NCBI RefSeq assembly: GCF_027921845.1
Contig: NZ_BSEN01000001.1
Span: 306,014 to 370,013 of the forward strand
From: Leifsonia poae
Lineage (GTDB): Bacteria; Actinomycetota; Actinomycetes; Actinomycetales; Microbacteriaceae
Direction: 5' to 3'
DNA: 64,000 nt
The notes under the pieces were generated by a model. The model made no database searches. It was not told the DNA's origin and saw only the letters and a program-made list of their open reading frames with translations. The translations under genes were made by a program, and so were the position numbers. Below, piece after piece: positions 18,894 through 27,611 of this stretch (position 1 is its first letter; every line of letters starts with the position of its first letter).

Positions 18894-19511
18894 TCAGGCT
18901 GACGCCGACTCGTCGACGACGTCGTAGGTCACGTGCGTCGCCCGCGGAGAAACGATGACCTCCCGTTGCACCAGCGCGCTCCTCCCCCCGAGGGTGAAGA
19001 GCCGGGTGCCGGCCCCCACCAGCAACGGTGAGTAGTGGATGCGCAGCTCGTCCACCAGCCCGTCCGCGAGGCATTGATCCACGACGTTCGCGCCGCCCAT
19101 GACGACGACGTCCTTGTCGCCGGCCGCCTCGCCCGCAACCCGGACGGCCTCGGCGACGCCGCCGGTGACGAACCGGAACCGCGAAGCGAGACGCACCTTC
19201 TCCGGCGGTTCGTGGGTGACGACGAAGCACGGAGGGGCGACCGACTGGTCTTGGTCGTAACCGTAGCCGACGTCGTCGTTCCAGCCATCCGGGCCGTCGA
19301 CGACGTCGAAGAGCCGGCGGCCGAGAATGACAGCGCCCGTGCTCTCGTAGGAGCGGGCGAGCACCTCGTCGTCGATCGGCGATCGAGGCTCTTCGAGCAC
19401 CCAGGCGTGGATGCCCTCCCCGTGGGTGCCGAGTCCGTTGGTGGGCCCGGCGTCGGGTCCCGTGACGTAGCCGTCGACCGAGATGGAAATGTCGGCGATC
19501 ACTCTGCTCAT
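18894..19511 (-). CDS. Dihydrofolate reductase-fold (RibD C-terminal-like) protein
   Basis: A 205-residue cytosolic protein of the bacterial DHFR/RibD_C superfamily: VIADISISVDGYVTGPDA at the N-terminus, GAVILGRRLFDVVDG, and VVVMGGANVVDQCLADGLVD with LRIHYSPLLVGAGTRLF near the end. It probably binds NADPH, but members of this group rarely act on folate. ATG 19511 has AGGAGGAAC upstream. Stand-alone; role unknown. Confidence 0.85.
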   Translation of the reverse strand: MSRVIADISISVDGYVTGPDAGPTNGLGTHGEGIHAWVLEEPRSPIDDEVLARSYESTGAVILGRRLFDVVDGPDGWNDDVGYGYDQDQSVAPPCFVVTHEPPEKVRLASRFRFVTGGVAEAVRVAGEAAGDKDVVVMGGANVVDQCLADGLVDELRIHYSPLLVGAGTRLFTLGGRSALVQREVIVSPRATHVTYDVVDESASA

Positions 19512-19537
19512 GATGTTCCTCCTACCTGTCGTTCGTG

Positions 19538-21112
19538 TCAGCGCGCGTCAGTCGCGTCGCGCTCGTCAGTCGCGTCGTGCTCGTCAGTCGCAGAAGTGCG
19601 CGACAGGTACAGCACGGCGGGCCCGGTCGCGATCGGCGACGTGAATTCGACCACGCCAGCCGAGCCGTCCACCGTCAGTCCGTCCGCCGGCACGGTCTCG
19701 CGACGGTCGATTCCGAACCACTCCACCTCATAGGTACCCGGGGCGAGCTCGATCGTGAAGGCGTCGGCGGCACTGTCCGCCTGGAGCACGAGGTACTCGA
19801 CGCCAGGGTTGACCAGTGCGAAGCCGTCCGAGCCGACATCCGTCACCGGCCGCATGTCGACCAGCCCGACCCGCTCCGCGAACCGGCGGGTGTCTCCCAT
19901 CGCCCACCGTGCGGGCTCATACGCCTCGAACGGCGGCACGCCCGTGTCGGCCGGTTCCGCACCGGTCGGTTCGAGCCCCGCGATGAGCCCGTAGTCCATC
20001 AGGATCGGGTGGTGACCGCGCAGGAACGTCTTCCACGCCCAGAGCGCGTCGCCCTGCCCGGGCGCGTAGTGGTCGGTGTCGCTGATGACGACCTTCGTCC
20101 CGTCCGCGACGGGAGGGTCGACGTACCAGTGGGACGGCGGGGATCCCGGCGCCATCGGGTGTCCCCCGTCGGCGAAGATCTCGTCGTCGTAACCGGGCGA
20201 GATCCATTCGGCGCGACTTTCGAGCAGCGGATCATTGACCGCGGTCTGCACCGCGACGGGAAACTGCATCGTCATGCCGATCGGATGCGCCTCGTAGCCG
20301 TGCGCCTGCTCGTGCTGCTTGACCAGGTCGATCACCCGGTACTGCCAGTCGGTCGTGTCTCCCCAGCGCGGCGCCGTGTCCATGCCGAGGAATCCCGCGA
20401 ACTCGTCGGTGACGGTTCCACCACCGGCGGACTCGTTGGCCACCTCCCACAGCACATTGGGGAGGTCGTGGAGCGAGTCGACGACCCTCCTGATGTACGC
20501 ATCCTGAATCGACTGGATGCGCGGGTCGAGCGGCAGCACCTGCAGGTCGTCGATGGAGGCGGCCTCGATGCCGTTGACGTTGTTGTTCTTGTGGAACGGG
20601 TGCCCTTCGATGTGGTCCGGCGCGGGGCTGAGGTGGAGAGCCCAGCCGTCGAAGAGCATGACGCCGACGTAGATGCCGGCTTCGCCGGCCGCGACGACAC
20701 GGTCGCGCAGCCGCTGGAAATAGGCGTCGTCGAGTCGGTCGAGGTCGAAGCGCGGCTTGCCGTCCTTCGCGACGCCCGCGCCGGTGCGCTGCCACGGCTG
20801 CGGGCTCATGTTCAGGTGATAGTTGCCACCGGCGGCTTGCGACAGGAACTGCTCCCACCGCCACAGGCGGATGAAGTTGTGGCCACGTCGCCGCAGGAAT
20901 TCGAGGTAGGCGTCGTAGTCCATCCGCTCCGGTTCATCCGGTCCTTCGCGGCCCGGCCCCATGCCATCCTGCAGGTTGTTCCAGATGTGAGAACCGGTGA
21001 GGTAGACCGCGCGCCCGGCATCGGGTCCGGATGCGGGAGTGAAGTACCGCGGGTTCCGCTCTGAGACGACGAGTGGTCCCGTCGCCATCCGTGTGGTCGT
21101 CATGGTCGTCAT
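19538..21112 (-). CDS. Putative glycoside hydrolase (TIM-barrel, clan GH-A-like) with C-terminal beta domain
   Basis: A 524-residue protein without signal peptide, so probably cytosolic. The N-terminal barrel begins with RNPRYFTPASG and YLTGSHIWNNLQDG and has RRRGHNFIRLW. The Asn-Glu acid/base pair typical of clan GH-A is visible in NVLWEVANES, with FLGMDTAPRWGDTTDWQY after it. The C-terminal strand-rich domain resembles the putative collagen-binding-like module seen in DUF4038/DUF6298-type hydrolases. ATG 21112 has GGAG 9 bp upstream; the longer frame to 21262 overlaps the divergent gene. Substrate unknown, plant polysaccharide likely from family trend. Confidence 0.75.
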   Translation of the reverse strand: MTTMTTTRMATGPLVVSERNPRYFTPASGPDAGRAVYLTGSHIWNNLQDGMGPGREGPDEPERMDYDAYLEFLRRRGHNFIRLWRWEQFLSQAAGGNYHLNMSPQPWQRTGAGVAKDGKPRFDLDRLDDAYFQRLRDRVVAAGEAGIYVGVMLFDGWALHLSPAPDHIEGHPFHKNNNVNGIEAASIDDLQVLPLDPRIQSIQDAYIRRVVDSLHDLPNVLWEVANESAGGGTVTDEFAGFLGMDTAPRWGDTTDWQYRVIDLVKQHEQAHGYEAHPIGMTMQFPVAVQTAVNDPLLESRAEWISPGYDDEIFADGGHPMAPGSPPSHWYVDPPVADGTKVVISDTDHYAPGQGDALWAWKTFLRGHHPILMDYGLIAGLEPTGAEPADTGVPPFEAYEPARWAMGDTRRFAERVGLVDMRPVTDVGSDGFALVNPGVEYLVLQADSAADAFTIELAPGTYEVEWFGIDRRETVPADGLTVDGSAGVVEFTSPIATGPAVLYLSRTSATDEHDATDERDATDAR

Positions 21113-21260
21113 GGTCGTCTGCTCCGTTCGTGCGATGAATCGCTCTGGAACGAGTCTCGTGAGAGCGGCCGGCGCGAACATCGGCCACCTGGCCGATCCT
21201 TGCGCGCGGGTGGCCGATGCGGCAATGGTGGGCGCCGGGCTCGCGTGGCAGTGTTGTCCC

Positions 21261-24008
21261 ATGAACGCCAGCGACGATCACTCGATGCGCTCGCCGACGG
21301 CTCGGACGAACGTGCCCGGCGTTCCGCGGACACGTTTCGTCGGACGCACGCAGGAGCTCGAACTGGTGTCGGGACTGTTGGAGCGCAATCGCCTCGTGAC
21401 CCTCACCGGACCGGGCGGCGCCGGCAAGACGCGGCTGGCCGTGGAGGTCGCGACGAGCGAGGCGTCGCGCGGTGCAGATGGCGCGTACTGGGTAGACCTG
21501 TCGACTCTGGCGGACGGCTCTCGGGTGGCCGAGGCGATCGCGCTCGCAGCGGGCGCCCCTGTGGTCGCGGACCAGCTCCGCGCGCTGAACGCTCACCTTG
21601 CCACGCGTGAGTGCCTGCTGTGCATCGACAATGCCGAGCACCTCCTCTCGGGCGTCGCGGATGCGGTGGCTGCGGTGCTGCAGGAGTGTCCCGAGGTGCA
21701 CGTGCTTGTCACCAGCCGTGAACCGCTCGGGCTGGCGGGCGAGGTCGTGTCGGGAGTTCCTCCGCTCGCCGACGAGGATGCCGTCGAGTTGTTCGTCGAT
21801 CGCGCCCGGCTTGCGCAGCCGGCATTCGCCCTGGACAGCGCCTCCGAGCCGGCGATCCGTTCCATCGCTGCGCATCTCGACGGCATCCCCCTCGCTCTCG
21901 AGCTCGCGGCTGCGTGGATGCGCACCCTTTCGCCGCAGCAGGTGGAGGCCGGGCTGGACGATCGCTTCGCCTTGCTGGTGCGGGGCCCGCGTGGTGCTCA
22001 GCGCCGGCAGCTCACGTTGGCGGGGTCGATCGACTGGAGCTACGCGCTGCTGGACGAGGCCGACCGTGCCGTGCTGCGTCGCCTCTCGGTGTTCGCCGGG
22101 TCGTTCGGTCTCGACGCCGCCCAGTATCTCTGCGCCGGTGGCGGTCTGACCGGGGCGGAGACCCTGCTGGCCATCGGGCGGCTGGTCGACAAGTCGCTGA
22201 TCGTTGCCGAGCGGCGGGACGGTGACGTGCGCTACCGGCTCTTGGAGACCATCCGCGCCTATGCGACGGCGCGTGCCATCGAGGCGAAGGACCGCGGCCT
22301 CGCGTGTGCGCGTCAGCTTGCGTGGTGTCTCGATTACGTGCAGGCCGCTGAGCTCGATCGCGAGCAGGACACCGACCGGTGGCGCGCGGCGCTGGCAATC
22401 GAGTACGACAATCTCGTTTCTGCACTGGAGTTCGGGCTCGCCGCTGACGATCCGACCGAGGGCCGCCGGCTCGCGGCCCTGCTCGCCTGGTTCTGGCATT
22501 TCGACCACCGCGGACGCGAGGGCCTCACCGTTCTTCGGCGGGCGATCGAACGCGCCCCGGATGAGCGGTCGCTGCTGCAGGCGAGGCTGCTGACCGGCTT
22601 CGCCCTCGTCGCCGACACCGCCGGACCGCTCGACGTCGAGTACGACGCCGCTTCCCGCGCCCTGGCGCTGGCCGACGAGCTCGGCGACGACGAGCTGCGC
22701 GCGCTCTGCCTGAACCTGCTGGCCGTCGGAGCGTTCTACGTGGATTTCGATGCGGCCTGGCGCCTGTGCGAGCAGGCTCACGAGGCTGCCGCCTCCAGCG
22801 GAGACGTGTTCGTGCAAGGCGGATCGCGCGCCCTTCAGTCGATGATCCTGCACCTCCGCGACCGGCATCCCGAAGCCGAGTCGCTGGCGGACGCGGCCGT
22901 GCTGCAGGCGCTGCGCTTTCACCCCGGGATCCTCTCGACACTGCTCACGTACCAGGCGGATGGCGCGCTTGCGTGCGGTGACCCCGTCCGCGCGGAGGCG
23001 CTGGCCCAGGAGGCACTGCTCACCGCTGAGCCTCTCGGCGACTATCTGCGTCTCGGCTTCGCCCGCTCGGTGCTCGCGGAGATCATCGCCCTCCGCGGCG
23101 ACCTGGCTCGTGCCGCAGAGGTGCTCGACCCGATCACGAGCCTGGCGGAGAAGGCCGACGTCTTCGTCCCAGGCCTCGATCACTCGGCGGCCTTGCTCGC
23201 TTCGCTCACCGGTGACTCGGCGTCGGCCATCCGGTGGCTGCAGCGCTCCGCGGACTCGACGGAGCGCGGCACTCCCACCTGGATCGCGGGGCGTGCGCTT
23301 CCCCGGCTCGGCGCGGCTCTCGCGGACGCGGGCCGAGTGGACGAAGCGGCGACCATCCTGGATAAGGCCGTCGAGGTGTGCCGCCAGTTGCAGCTCCCCG
23401 GCGCCCTCGCCGAGGCCCTGTTCGCTCAGGCCGAACTGGCCGCGCACGAAGCCGACGGCCTGGTCCGTGCCGCCGAACTCCACCATGAGGCGTTGACGAT
23501 CCGCGTCGACCACGGCCTCGTCACCGCTCAGCTCGACAGCCTCGAAGCTCTGGCGAGCATCGGCTCGCGCATCAAAGCCACGCCGGATGGCGTCCGTCTG
23601 TTGCACGCGGCGCAATCCGCGCGGGAGCGGATCGGGATCGCTCGTTCAGCGGCGCAGCAAGCCGCGTACGACGAGACGGTTGCACGACTTCGTCCCGTCC
23701 TCGGCGACGAGGTTTTCGAGGATGCCGCCGCCGAAGGGGCGCTGCTCCCCCTCAATCAGGCCGTGGCCTCTGCGCGGCGGATGCGCGGACGACGCAGTCG
23801 CCCGGTCGACGGCTGGGCGAGCCTCACCCCGACAGAGCTGCAGGTCGCCGCCACGGTCGCCGAAGGACTCAGTAACCCCCAGATCTCCGCTCGACTCTTC
23901 ATCAGCAGAGGGACCGTGAAGACGCACCTCTCGCACATCTTCGCCAAGCTCGGCGTGGCCAACCGTGCTGAGCTCGCGGCGGTGGCCGCGACGCGGTCTG
24001 CTGTGTAA
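21261..24008 (+). CDS. AAA/NB-ARC ATPase-LuxR transcriptional regulator
   Basis: A large 915-residue regulator. The N-terminal NTPase has Walker A GPGGAGKT (50-57) and LLCIDNAEHLL as Walker B. A middle region is mostly helical TPR-like repeats (about 400-800). The C-terminal LuxR HTH is LTPTELQVAATVAEGLSNPQ with ISARLFISRGTVKTHLSHIF. This is the AfsR/LAL-like layout, in which nucleotide and ligand state gate DNA binding. It diverges from the glycoside hydrolase and may regulate it. ATG 21261 is chosen because the frame upstream is antisense to the hydrolase. Confidence 0.88.
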   Translation: MNASDDHSMRSPTARTNVPGVPRTRFVGRTQELELVSGLLERNRLVTLTGPGGAGKTRLAVEVATSEASRGADGAYWVDLSTLADGSRVAEAIALAAGAPVVADQLRALNAHLATRECLLCIDNAEHLLSGVADAVAAVLQECPEVHVLVTSREPLGLAGEVVSGVPPLADEDAVELFVDRARLAQPAFALDSASEPAIRSIAAHLDGIPLALELAAAWMRTLSPQQVEAGLDDRFALLVRGPRGAQRRQLTLAGSIDWSYALLDEADRAVLRRLSVFAGSFGLDAAQYLCAGGGLTGAETLLAIGRLVDKSLIVAERRDGDVRYRLLETIRAYATARAIEAKDRGLACARQLAWCLDYVQAAELDREQDTDRWRAALAIEYDNLVSALEFGLAADDPTEGRRLAALLAWFWHFDHRGREGLTVLRRAIERAPDERSLLQARLLTGFALVADTAGPLDVEYDAASRALALADELGDDELRALCLNLLAVGAFYVDFDAAWRLCEQAHEAAASSGDVFVQGGSRALQSMILHLRDRHPEAESLADAAVLQALRFHPGILSTLLTYQADGALACGDPVRAEALAQEALLTAEPLGDYLRLGFARSVLAEIIALRGDLARAAEVLDPITSLAEKADVFVPGLDHSAALLASLTGDSASAIRWLQRSADSTERGTPTWIAGRALPRLGAALADAGRVDEAATILDKAVEVCRQLQLPGALAEALFAQAELAAHEADGLVRAAELHHEALTIRVDHGLVTAQLDSLEALASIGSRIKATPDGVRLLHAAQSARERIGIARSAAQQAAYDETVARLRPVLGDEVFEDAAAEGALLPLNQAVASARRMRGRRSRPVDGWASLTPTELQVAATVAEGLSNPQISARLFISRGTVKTHLSHIFAKLGVANRAELAAVAATRSAV

Positions 24009-24129
24009 GGGTCTCAGGCCGCATCCATTGAGCTTTCGCGACCTGGACCGAAAATCGTGCTCTCCGAGACGGGGCGGCGGAGACGATCGAGGCCGACCGC
24101 TCCGCCTTCGCCGCGTTACGAAGAGCGTC

Positions 24130-24294
24130 TTAGACGCGTCGGCTTCCCGTGAGCATCCGGACCAGGAACACGATCGCAGCAATGACGAGCAGGACGATCC
24201 CGACCCAGAGCAGGAAGTTCAGCGAGGAGACGAAGCCTCCGGTGAACAACAGGATGATGGCGATCACAGCAATGACGATCAGAAGAATATTCAT
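24130..24294 (-). CDS. Small two-helix membrane protein
   Basis: A 54-residue peptide that is almost entirely hydrophobic: NILLIVIAVIAIILLFTGGF and FLLWVGIVLLVIAAIVFLV form two helices, with a basic end (LTGSRRV). ATG 24294 is preceded by AAAGGG. It diverges from a NarL-like regulator across the CACCCCTAGGGGTG palindrome, so it is a likely target of that regulator. Such peptides are often induced by envelope stress; that role is inference. Confidence 0.75.
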   Translation of the reverse strand: MNILLIVIAVIAIILLFTGGFVSSLNFLLWVGIVLLVIAAIVFLVRMLTGSRRV

Positions 24295-24359
24295 CAGACG
24301 ACCCTTTCTGGTAGATGAGCTGACTCCTCTACGCAACCACTCGGCAGGGTGGGTCGCCT

Positions 24360-24373
24360 CACCCCTAGGGGTG
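24360..24373. promoter_or_regulatory. Perfect 14-bp palindrome CACCCCTAGGGGTG
   Basis: The site lies 4 bp before the GTG start of the NarL-like regulator and 66 bp upstream of the small membrane protein start. Position and symmetry suit autoregulation and shared control of both divergent genes. A similar but shorter CCCTAGGG palindrome sits before the hydrolase at 3163-3174. Confidence 0.65.
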
Positions 24374-24377
24374 TAAT

Positions 24378-25064
24378 GTGACCGCCATGTCCGCAGCCCT
24401 CGCAGCAACGACGAAGCCGTTTACGATCGCGCTCGTGGACGACTATGACGTCGTGCTCCTCGGCTTGGCGCGCATGTTCGACGGCTACGGCGACAGACTC
24501 GAGGTCGTAGAAATCGACGCGAACGCCCCGTTGGCCGAGTCGATCGACGTCGTCCTGTACGACGCCTTCGCTCAACCCGAGTCCGGTCATTCGCAGATCG
24601 GCGAACTCGTGAAGAACCCACGCGCACGCCATGTCGTGGTGTACACGTGGAACTTCCATCCCGAACTCATCGAGAGCGCCCGCACTCAAGGCGTCCACGG
24701 CTACCTTTCGAAGACCCTCCCGGCCGCGGAGCTGGTCGCGGCCCTCGAGGCGGTGCATTCAGGGGACATGGTGGTGAGCGAGTCACCCGCACGCGCTCGC
24801 AGCGTTCAAGGACTCGATTGGCCTGGCAGGCAGGAAGGGATCACCGATCGCGAGTCCGAAATCCTCGCACTGATCACGCAAGGCAAAAGCAATGCGGCGG
24901 TTGCCGAGCTCACCTATCTCAGCCCCAACACGGTCAAGTCGCACATCCGGAGCATCTATCGCAAAATCGGAGCCGACAGCCGCACCCAGGCGGTTCTTTG
25001 GGGAGTCGACCACGGCTTCACCCCGGATCATCGACGGATCGAGCGCTGGGTGGAGACCCACTGA
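24378..25064 (+). CDS. NarL/FixJ-type response regulator
   Basis: A 228-residue protein with an N-terminal receiver (IALVDDYDVVLLGLARMF; candidate phospho-acceptor Asp in VVLYDAF; YLSKTLPAAEL with the conserved Lys). The C-terminal LuxR-type HTH is ITDRESEILALITQGKSNAA with NTVKSHIRSIYRKIGADSR. GTG 24378 or ATG 24387 may start it. No sensor kinase is adjacent, so it is an orphan. A strong bidirectional terminator follows at 25119-25153. Confidence 0.85.
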   Translation: MTAMSAALAATTKPFTIALVDDYDVVLLGLARMFDGYGDRLEVVEIDANAPLAESIDVVLYDAFAQPESGHSQIGELVKNPRARHVVVYTWNFHPELIESARTQGVHGYLSKTLPAAELVAALEAVHSGDMVVSESPARARSVQGLDWPGRQEGITDRESEILALITQGKSNAAVAELTYLSPNTVKSHIRSIYRKIGADSRTQAVLWGVDHGFTPDHRRIERWVETH

Positions 25065-25118
25065 CGAATGCGTCGGCTCGGGCCCGTCCGCGGGCGCACT
25101 GGCGAGGGGCCGGCACAG

Positions 25119-25153
25119 CGAAAAGGGCGCAGCGGATGCTGCGCCCCTTTTCG
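25119..25153. terminator. Bidirectional intrinsic terminator
   Basis: CGAAAAGGGCGCAGC, loop GGAT, GCTGCGCCCCTTTTCG forms a long stem with A-tract and T-tract on its outer sides, so it works in both directions. It separates the convergent response regulator gene and the hypothetical at 25177-25473. Confidence 0.85.
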
Positions 25154-25176
25154 TCCGGCAGACGTGGTTGCTGCGG

Positions 25177-25473
25177 TCAGCGGCTGATGTATCCGCCGTC
25201 GGTGTCGTGCTCCAGCGTGTAGTAGCGGGTGCTGCCGGTCTGCGCCGAGAGTGCCCATGAGCGCTCGAAGCGTCCGGCGGTCGAGCCGTACTCGACGACG
25301 ATGCGGTCTGCGGCAGTGGGGAGCAGGGCCGTCCACTGACGCGGCGAGCCGAGTCCTTCGGCCTGGAGCACGACCTGCGGGCCGGCTGCCTGGGGTCGGT
25401 TGGCGAGTTCTGCCAGCTGCGCGGCGTCGAGTCGGGTCTCGCTGATGGTGCGTGTGGTGAGTTCGACGTTCAT
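25177..25473 (-). CDS. Hypothetical protein divergent from TetR gene
   Basis: A 98-residue soluble protein (NVELTTRTISETRLDAAQLA at the start, SALSAQTGSTRYYTLEHD-like strands at the end). No motif recognised. ATG 25473 has GGAGG 5 bp upstream, better than the earlier ATG at 25485. It is divergent from the TetR gene at 25518, with TAAACGTTTA between, so it is probably the TetR target. Confidence 0.65.
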   Translation of the reverse strand: MNVELTTRTISETRLDAAQLAELANRPQAAGPQVVLQAEGLGSPRQWTALLPTAADRIVVEYGSTAGRFERSWALSAQTGSTRYYTLEHDTDGGYISR

Positions 25474-25492
25474 TGGAACCTCCAAATATAAA

Positions 25493-25502
25493 TAAACGTT
25501 TA
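25493..25502. promoter_or_regulatory. TAAACGTTTA palindrome, probable TetR operator
   Basis: A perfect 10-bp palindrome in an AT-rich 44-bp gap between the divergent hypothetical and the TetR gene. AT-rich DNA is rare in this genome and marks the shared promoter. Confidence 0.6.
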
Positions 25503-25517
25503 GTTGTATGGTAGATC

Positions 25518-26126
25518 ATGTCCACGGAAGATGGAAGAGGGAGGGCCGGATCGATGGCTAGACGGTACGACCGGGACGAGAGCGTCCGCCTGCTGCTGGA
25601 AGCGAGCGCCCAGGAGTTCGCGCGCCACGGCGTCGGGGGCGCGCGCATCGATCGGATTGCCGACCGTGCCGACGTCAACAAGGCATCGATCTACTCCTAC
25701 ATCGGCAACAAAGACGACCTATTCCAGGCGGCCCTGCAGACCAAGCTCGGGCAGCTGGCCGACAGGGTGGCGATCCAATCGGACGACCTCGCCGCGTATG
25801 CCGGCGACCTGTTCGACTTCCTCACGGCGGAGCCGGTCGTGGCGTGGCTGTTCGAGCAGGAGGGGCTGCACTACGGCACCAAGGATGTCCCGGCCCTCGC
25901 TGAGCGGTCCGGCTACTTCCGATCGCGAGTCGCCGCGGTGCGAGACGCTCTCGGCGGAGATGGCGACGCCGAAGCGATCTACTTCTCCATCATCGCGATG
26001 TGCTACTGGTATGTGGCGGCGCCACAGCTGGTCCGGATGGTGTTCGGCGATGTCGCTCCCGAGGAGGCCAAGGGCCGCTACCGCACCCACGTCGTGGCGA
26101 CGGCGAAGGACATGGTCACTCGGTGA
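25518..26126 (+). CDS. TetR-family regulator
   Basis: A 202-residue repressor with HTH in EFARHGVGGARIDRIADRAD and NKASIYSYIGNKDDLFQAAL (about residues 35-75), then an all-helical ligand domain. ATG 25518 is used; the ATG at codon 13 (25554) directly before ARRYDRDESVR is an alternative. It is the last host gene before the integrated element. Probably autoregulated through TAAACGTTTA. Confidence 0.88.
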   Translation: MSTEDGRGRAGSMARRYDRDESVRLLLEASAQEFARHGVGGARIDRIADRADVNKASIYSYIGNKDDLFQAALQTKLGQLADRVAIQSDDLAAYAGDLFDFLTAEPVVAWLFEQEGLHYGTKDVPALAERSGYFRSRVAAVRDALGGDGDAEAIYFSIIAMCYWYVAAPQLVRMVFGDVAPEEAKGRYRTHVVATAKDMVTR

Positions 26127-26306
26127 GGTTTCGGTAGGCGGCCCGCGGGTCGTCGCAGGTGACGTCCACCAGGGCAAGCGCCATTACTACGTGGATTCGT
26201 CCTGCGAATGGTGCGTCCTTGGCGGCCGCTGGCGGTGCGCGTGGAGCCGTCGTGGCGTATCAGGTGGTCGCCGGTCGCCCGCATTGTCGCCCCGCAATCA
26301 TCCGCA

Positions 26307-26324
26307 CCCCTGGAGGGACTCGAA
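26307..26324 (+). other. attL core (displaced 3' end of tRNA-Arg)
   Basis: Eighteen bases identical to the tRNA-Arg 3' end at 48278-48295. The flanking bases differ at both edges. The 180 bp from the TetR gene to this site holds no recognisable gene. The gap from here to 26517 contains the arm repeats. Confidence 0.85.
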
Positions 26325-26430
26325 AACTGCGACTAGGCTTTAATGGGCTGGTCAGAGCCACAAAATCCGCGGAATCTCGGCGCTTTTGGATCTCATGGAA
26401 TCACTGAGATCTCACCGGATGTCGCTCAAG

Positions 26431-26451
26431 TGTGGGCAAAATGTGGGCAAA
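26431..26451 (+). repeat. Integrase arm-type direct repeats, left end
   Basis: TGTGGGCAAA occurs at 26431-26440 and 26442-26451. The same pair with identical 11-bp spacing and orientation is at the right end (48185-48203). In the excised circle they would flank the attP core on both sides, as arm sites of tyrosine integrases do. Confidence 0.7.
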
Positions 26452-26517
26452 AGGCGGGCCCTGGCTGCAGCGGTCAAAGCAGTTTCTCACCGCGCCTGCG
26501 AAGCGCGAAACTCACGA

Positions 26518-27477
26518 CTACTCGAAGTAGTCCGCGTCGACCTCGACCACGGCAAAAGTTCTTTTGACTTGGACGCCAACCTGGTAGTGGATCATCAAAT
26601 CGGCGAGCCGTATGCCGTCAATGAGCACCACTCGACTAGGTATTTGCTCAACATACTCGCGAGCTCCGGTACTAAATCCGCTTGTGGTGACAAACACGCC
26701 TTGTGTTGCACCTTTGGATGCCAGGGCACCTACGAAACCTTGCAGGTCTGGGCGGTGAACCATGTTGCCCGGCGCGTACCGCTTAGCCTGTATGTATACC
26801 CGACTCAGGCCGAGCGCGTCCTGATCGATGACTCCATCCACCCCACCATCGCCAGAGCGGCCAAGGCGGGTTACTCTGCTCTCCGCTCCCCCGTAGCCCA
26901 TCGCTTTGAGCAAATCCACGACGGCTTGCTCGAAAAAGTCCGGATGCTGTTCATGTAGTCGACGAATGAGTTCAGCGGCGACGTCGTTCTCAAACTTCGA
27001 GATGCCAGCCTCGATCTGCTCGAGGGGATCCTCATCCTCGTCAATAGTCTGCTCCGCCCTCGGTATTCCGGCGATCCCCTTTCCTCGGGTTGGCACATAT
27101 TGGAGAAAAGCCGGCACCTTCTTGAGGCGCGCCTCGGAGATACCCGAGGGGTTCTCCGCGAGGAGCTGCCGCCCATCCGCGACAATCTGAAATTGAGCCC
27201 TGGCCGGTTTGGTTATCACCTCGGCCCGAGTCAGGAACGAGAGTGCCCAGCCGACTCGATTCAGGGCACGACTATCGCCTGACCCCAGCTGTTCCAGCCT
27301 CTGCTCCTGTGTAACCCCGGCCTTATCTAGTACGGCTTCCTCAAGGTCCTTCTTCTTCCATATGTTGCCGTCGGAGAGAACCTCTAGAATTGGCACCAGA
27401 AAGCCGGGCCACCGCGGGATCGCGGAAACCGGAACAAAGGAGCTGGTTGTCACAACGGCTCGGGTCCTCCAAGGCAT
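26518..27477 (-). CDS. mrr: Mrr-type restriction endonuclease
   Basis: Predicted modification-dependent or type II/IV DNA endonuclease of up to 319 residues, near the usual Mrr length (about 304). An N-terminal winged-helix Mrr_N domain (IPRWPGFLVPILEVLSDGNI, residues 20-130) precedes the Mrr catalytic domain. The PD-(D/E)xK core is visible as GDGGVDG (209-215) and IQAKRY (229-234). A GTG start at 27453 with GGAGG upstream is an alternative to the 27477 start. It acts alone, with no methylase adjacent in the same operon. It lies next to the left att site, with a 21-bp tandem repeat upstream. Confidence 0.88.
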   Translation of the reverse strand: MPWRTRAVVTTSSFVPVSAIPRWPGFLVPILEVLSDGNIWKKKDLEEAVLDKAGVTQEQRLEQLGSGDSRALNRVGWALSFLTRAEVITKPARAQFQIVADGRQLLAENPSGISEARLKKVPAFLQYVPTRGKGIAGIPRAEQTIDEDEDPLEQIEAGISKFENDVAAELIRRLHEQHPDFFEQAVVDLLKAMGYGGAESRVTRLGRSGDGGVDGVIDQDALGLSRVYIQAKRYAPGNMVHRPDLQGFVGALASKGATQGVFVTTSGFSTGAREYVEQIPSRVVLIDGIRLADLMIHYQVGVQVKRTFAVVEVDADYFE

Positions 27478-27548
27478 CAGCGTCGTCGGATCTGCTACGA
27501 CAGGTGTAACCTACCGCGTCGGCGTGCCACTCGTCCACGCGTACCGTC

Positions 27549-27590
27549 GTACGGCGATTCAAGAAAGGCGTACGGCGATTCAAGATAGGC
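27549..27590. repeat. Two tandem 21-bp repeats upstream of mrr
   Basis: gtacggcgattcaagaaagg and gtacggcgattcaagatagg, each followed by c, lie head to tail and differ at one base. They are 70-110 bp upstream of the mrr start. They may be operator half-sites or a duplicated promoter segment. Confidence 0.75.
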
Positions 27591-27611
27591 GAATGTGATG
27601 GCCCGAGGATG

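Noticed and set aside
20934-23615. 893-codon minus-strand frame opposite the LuxR regulator
   Set aside because: No motif and antisense to Walker A and HTH domains of the plus-strand gene.
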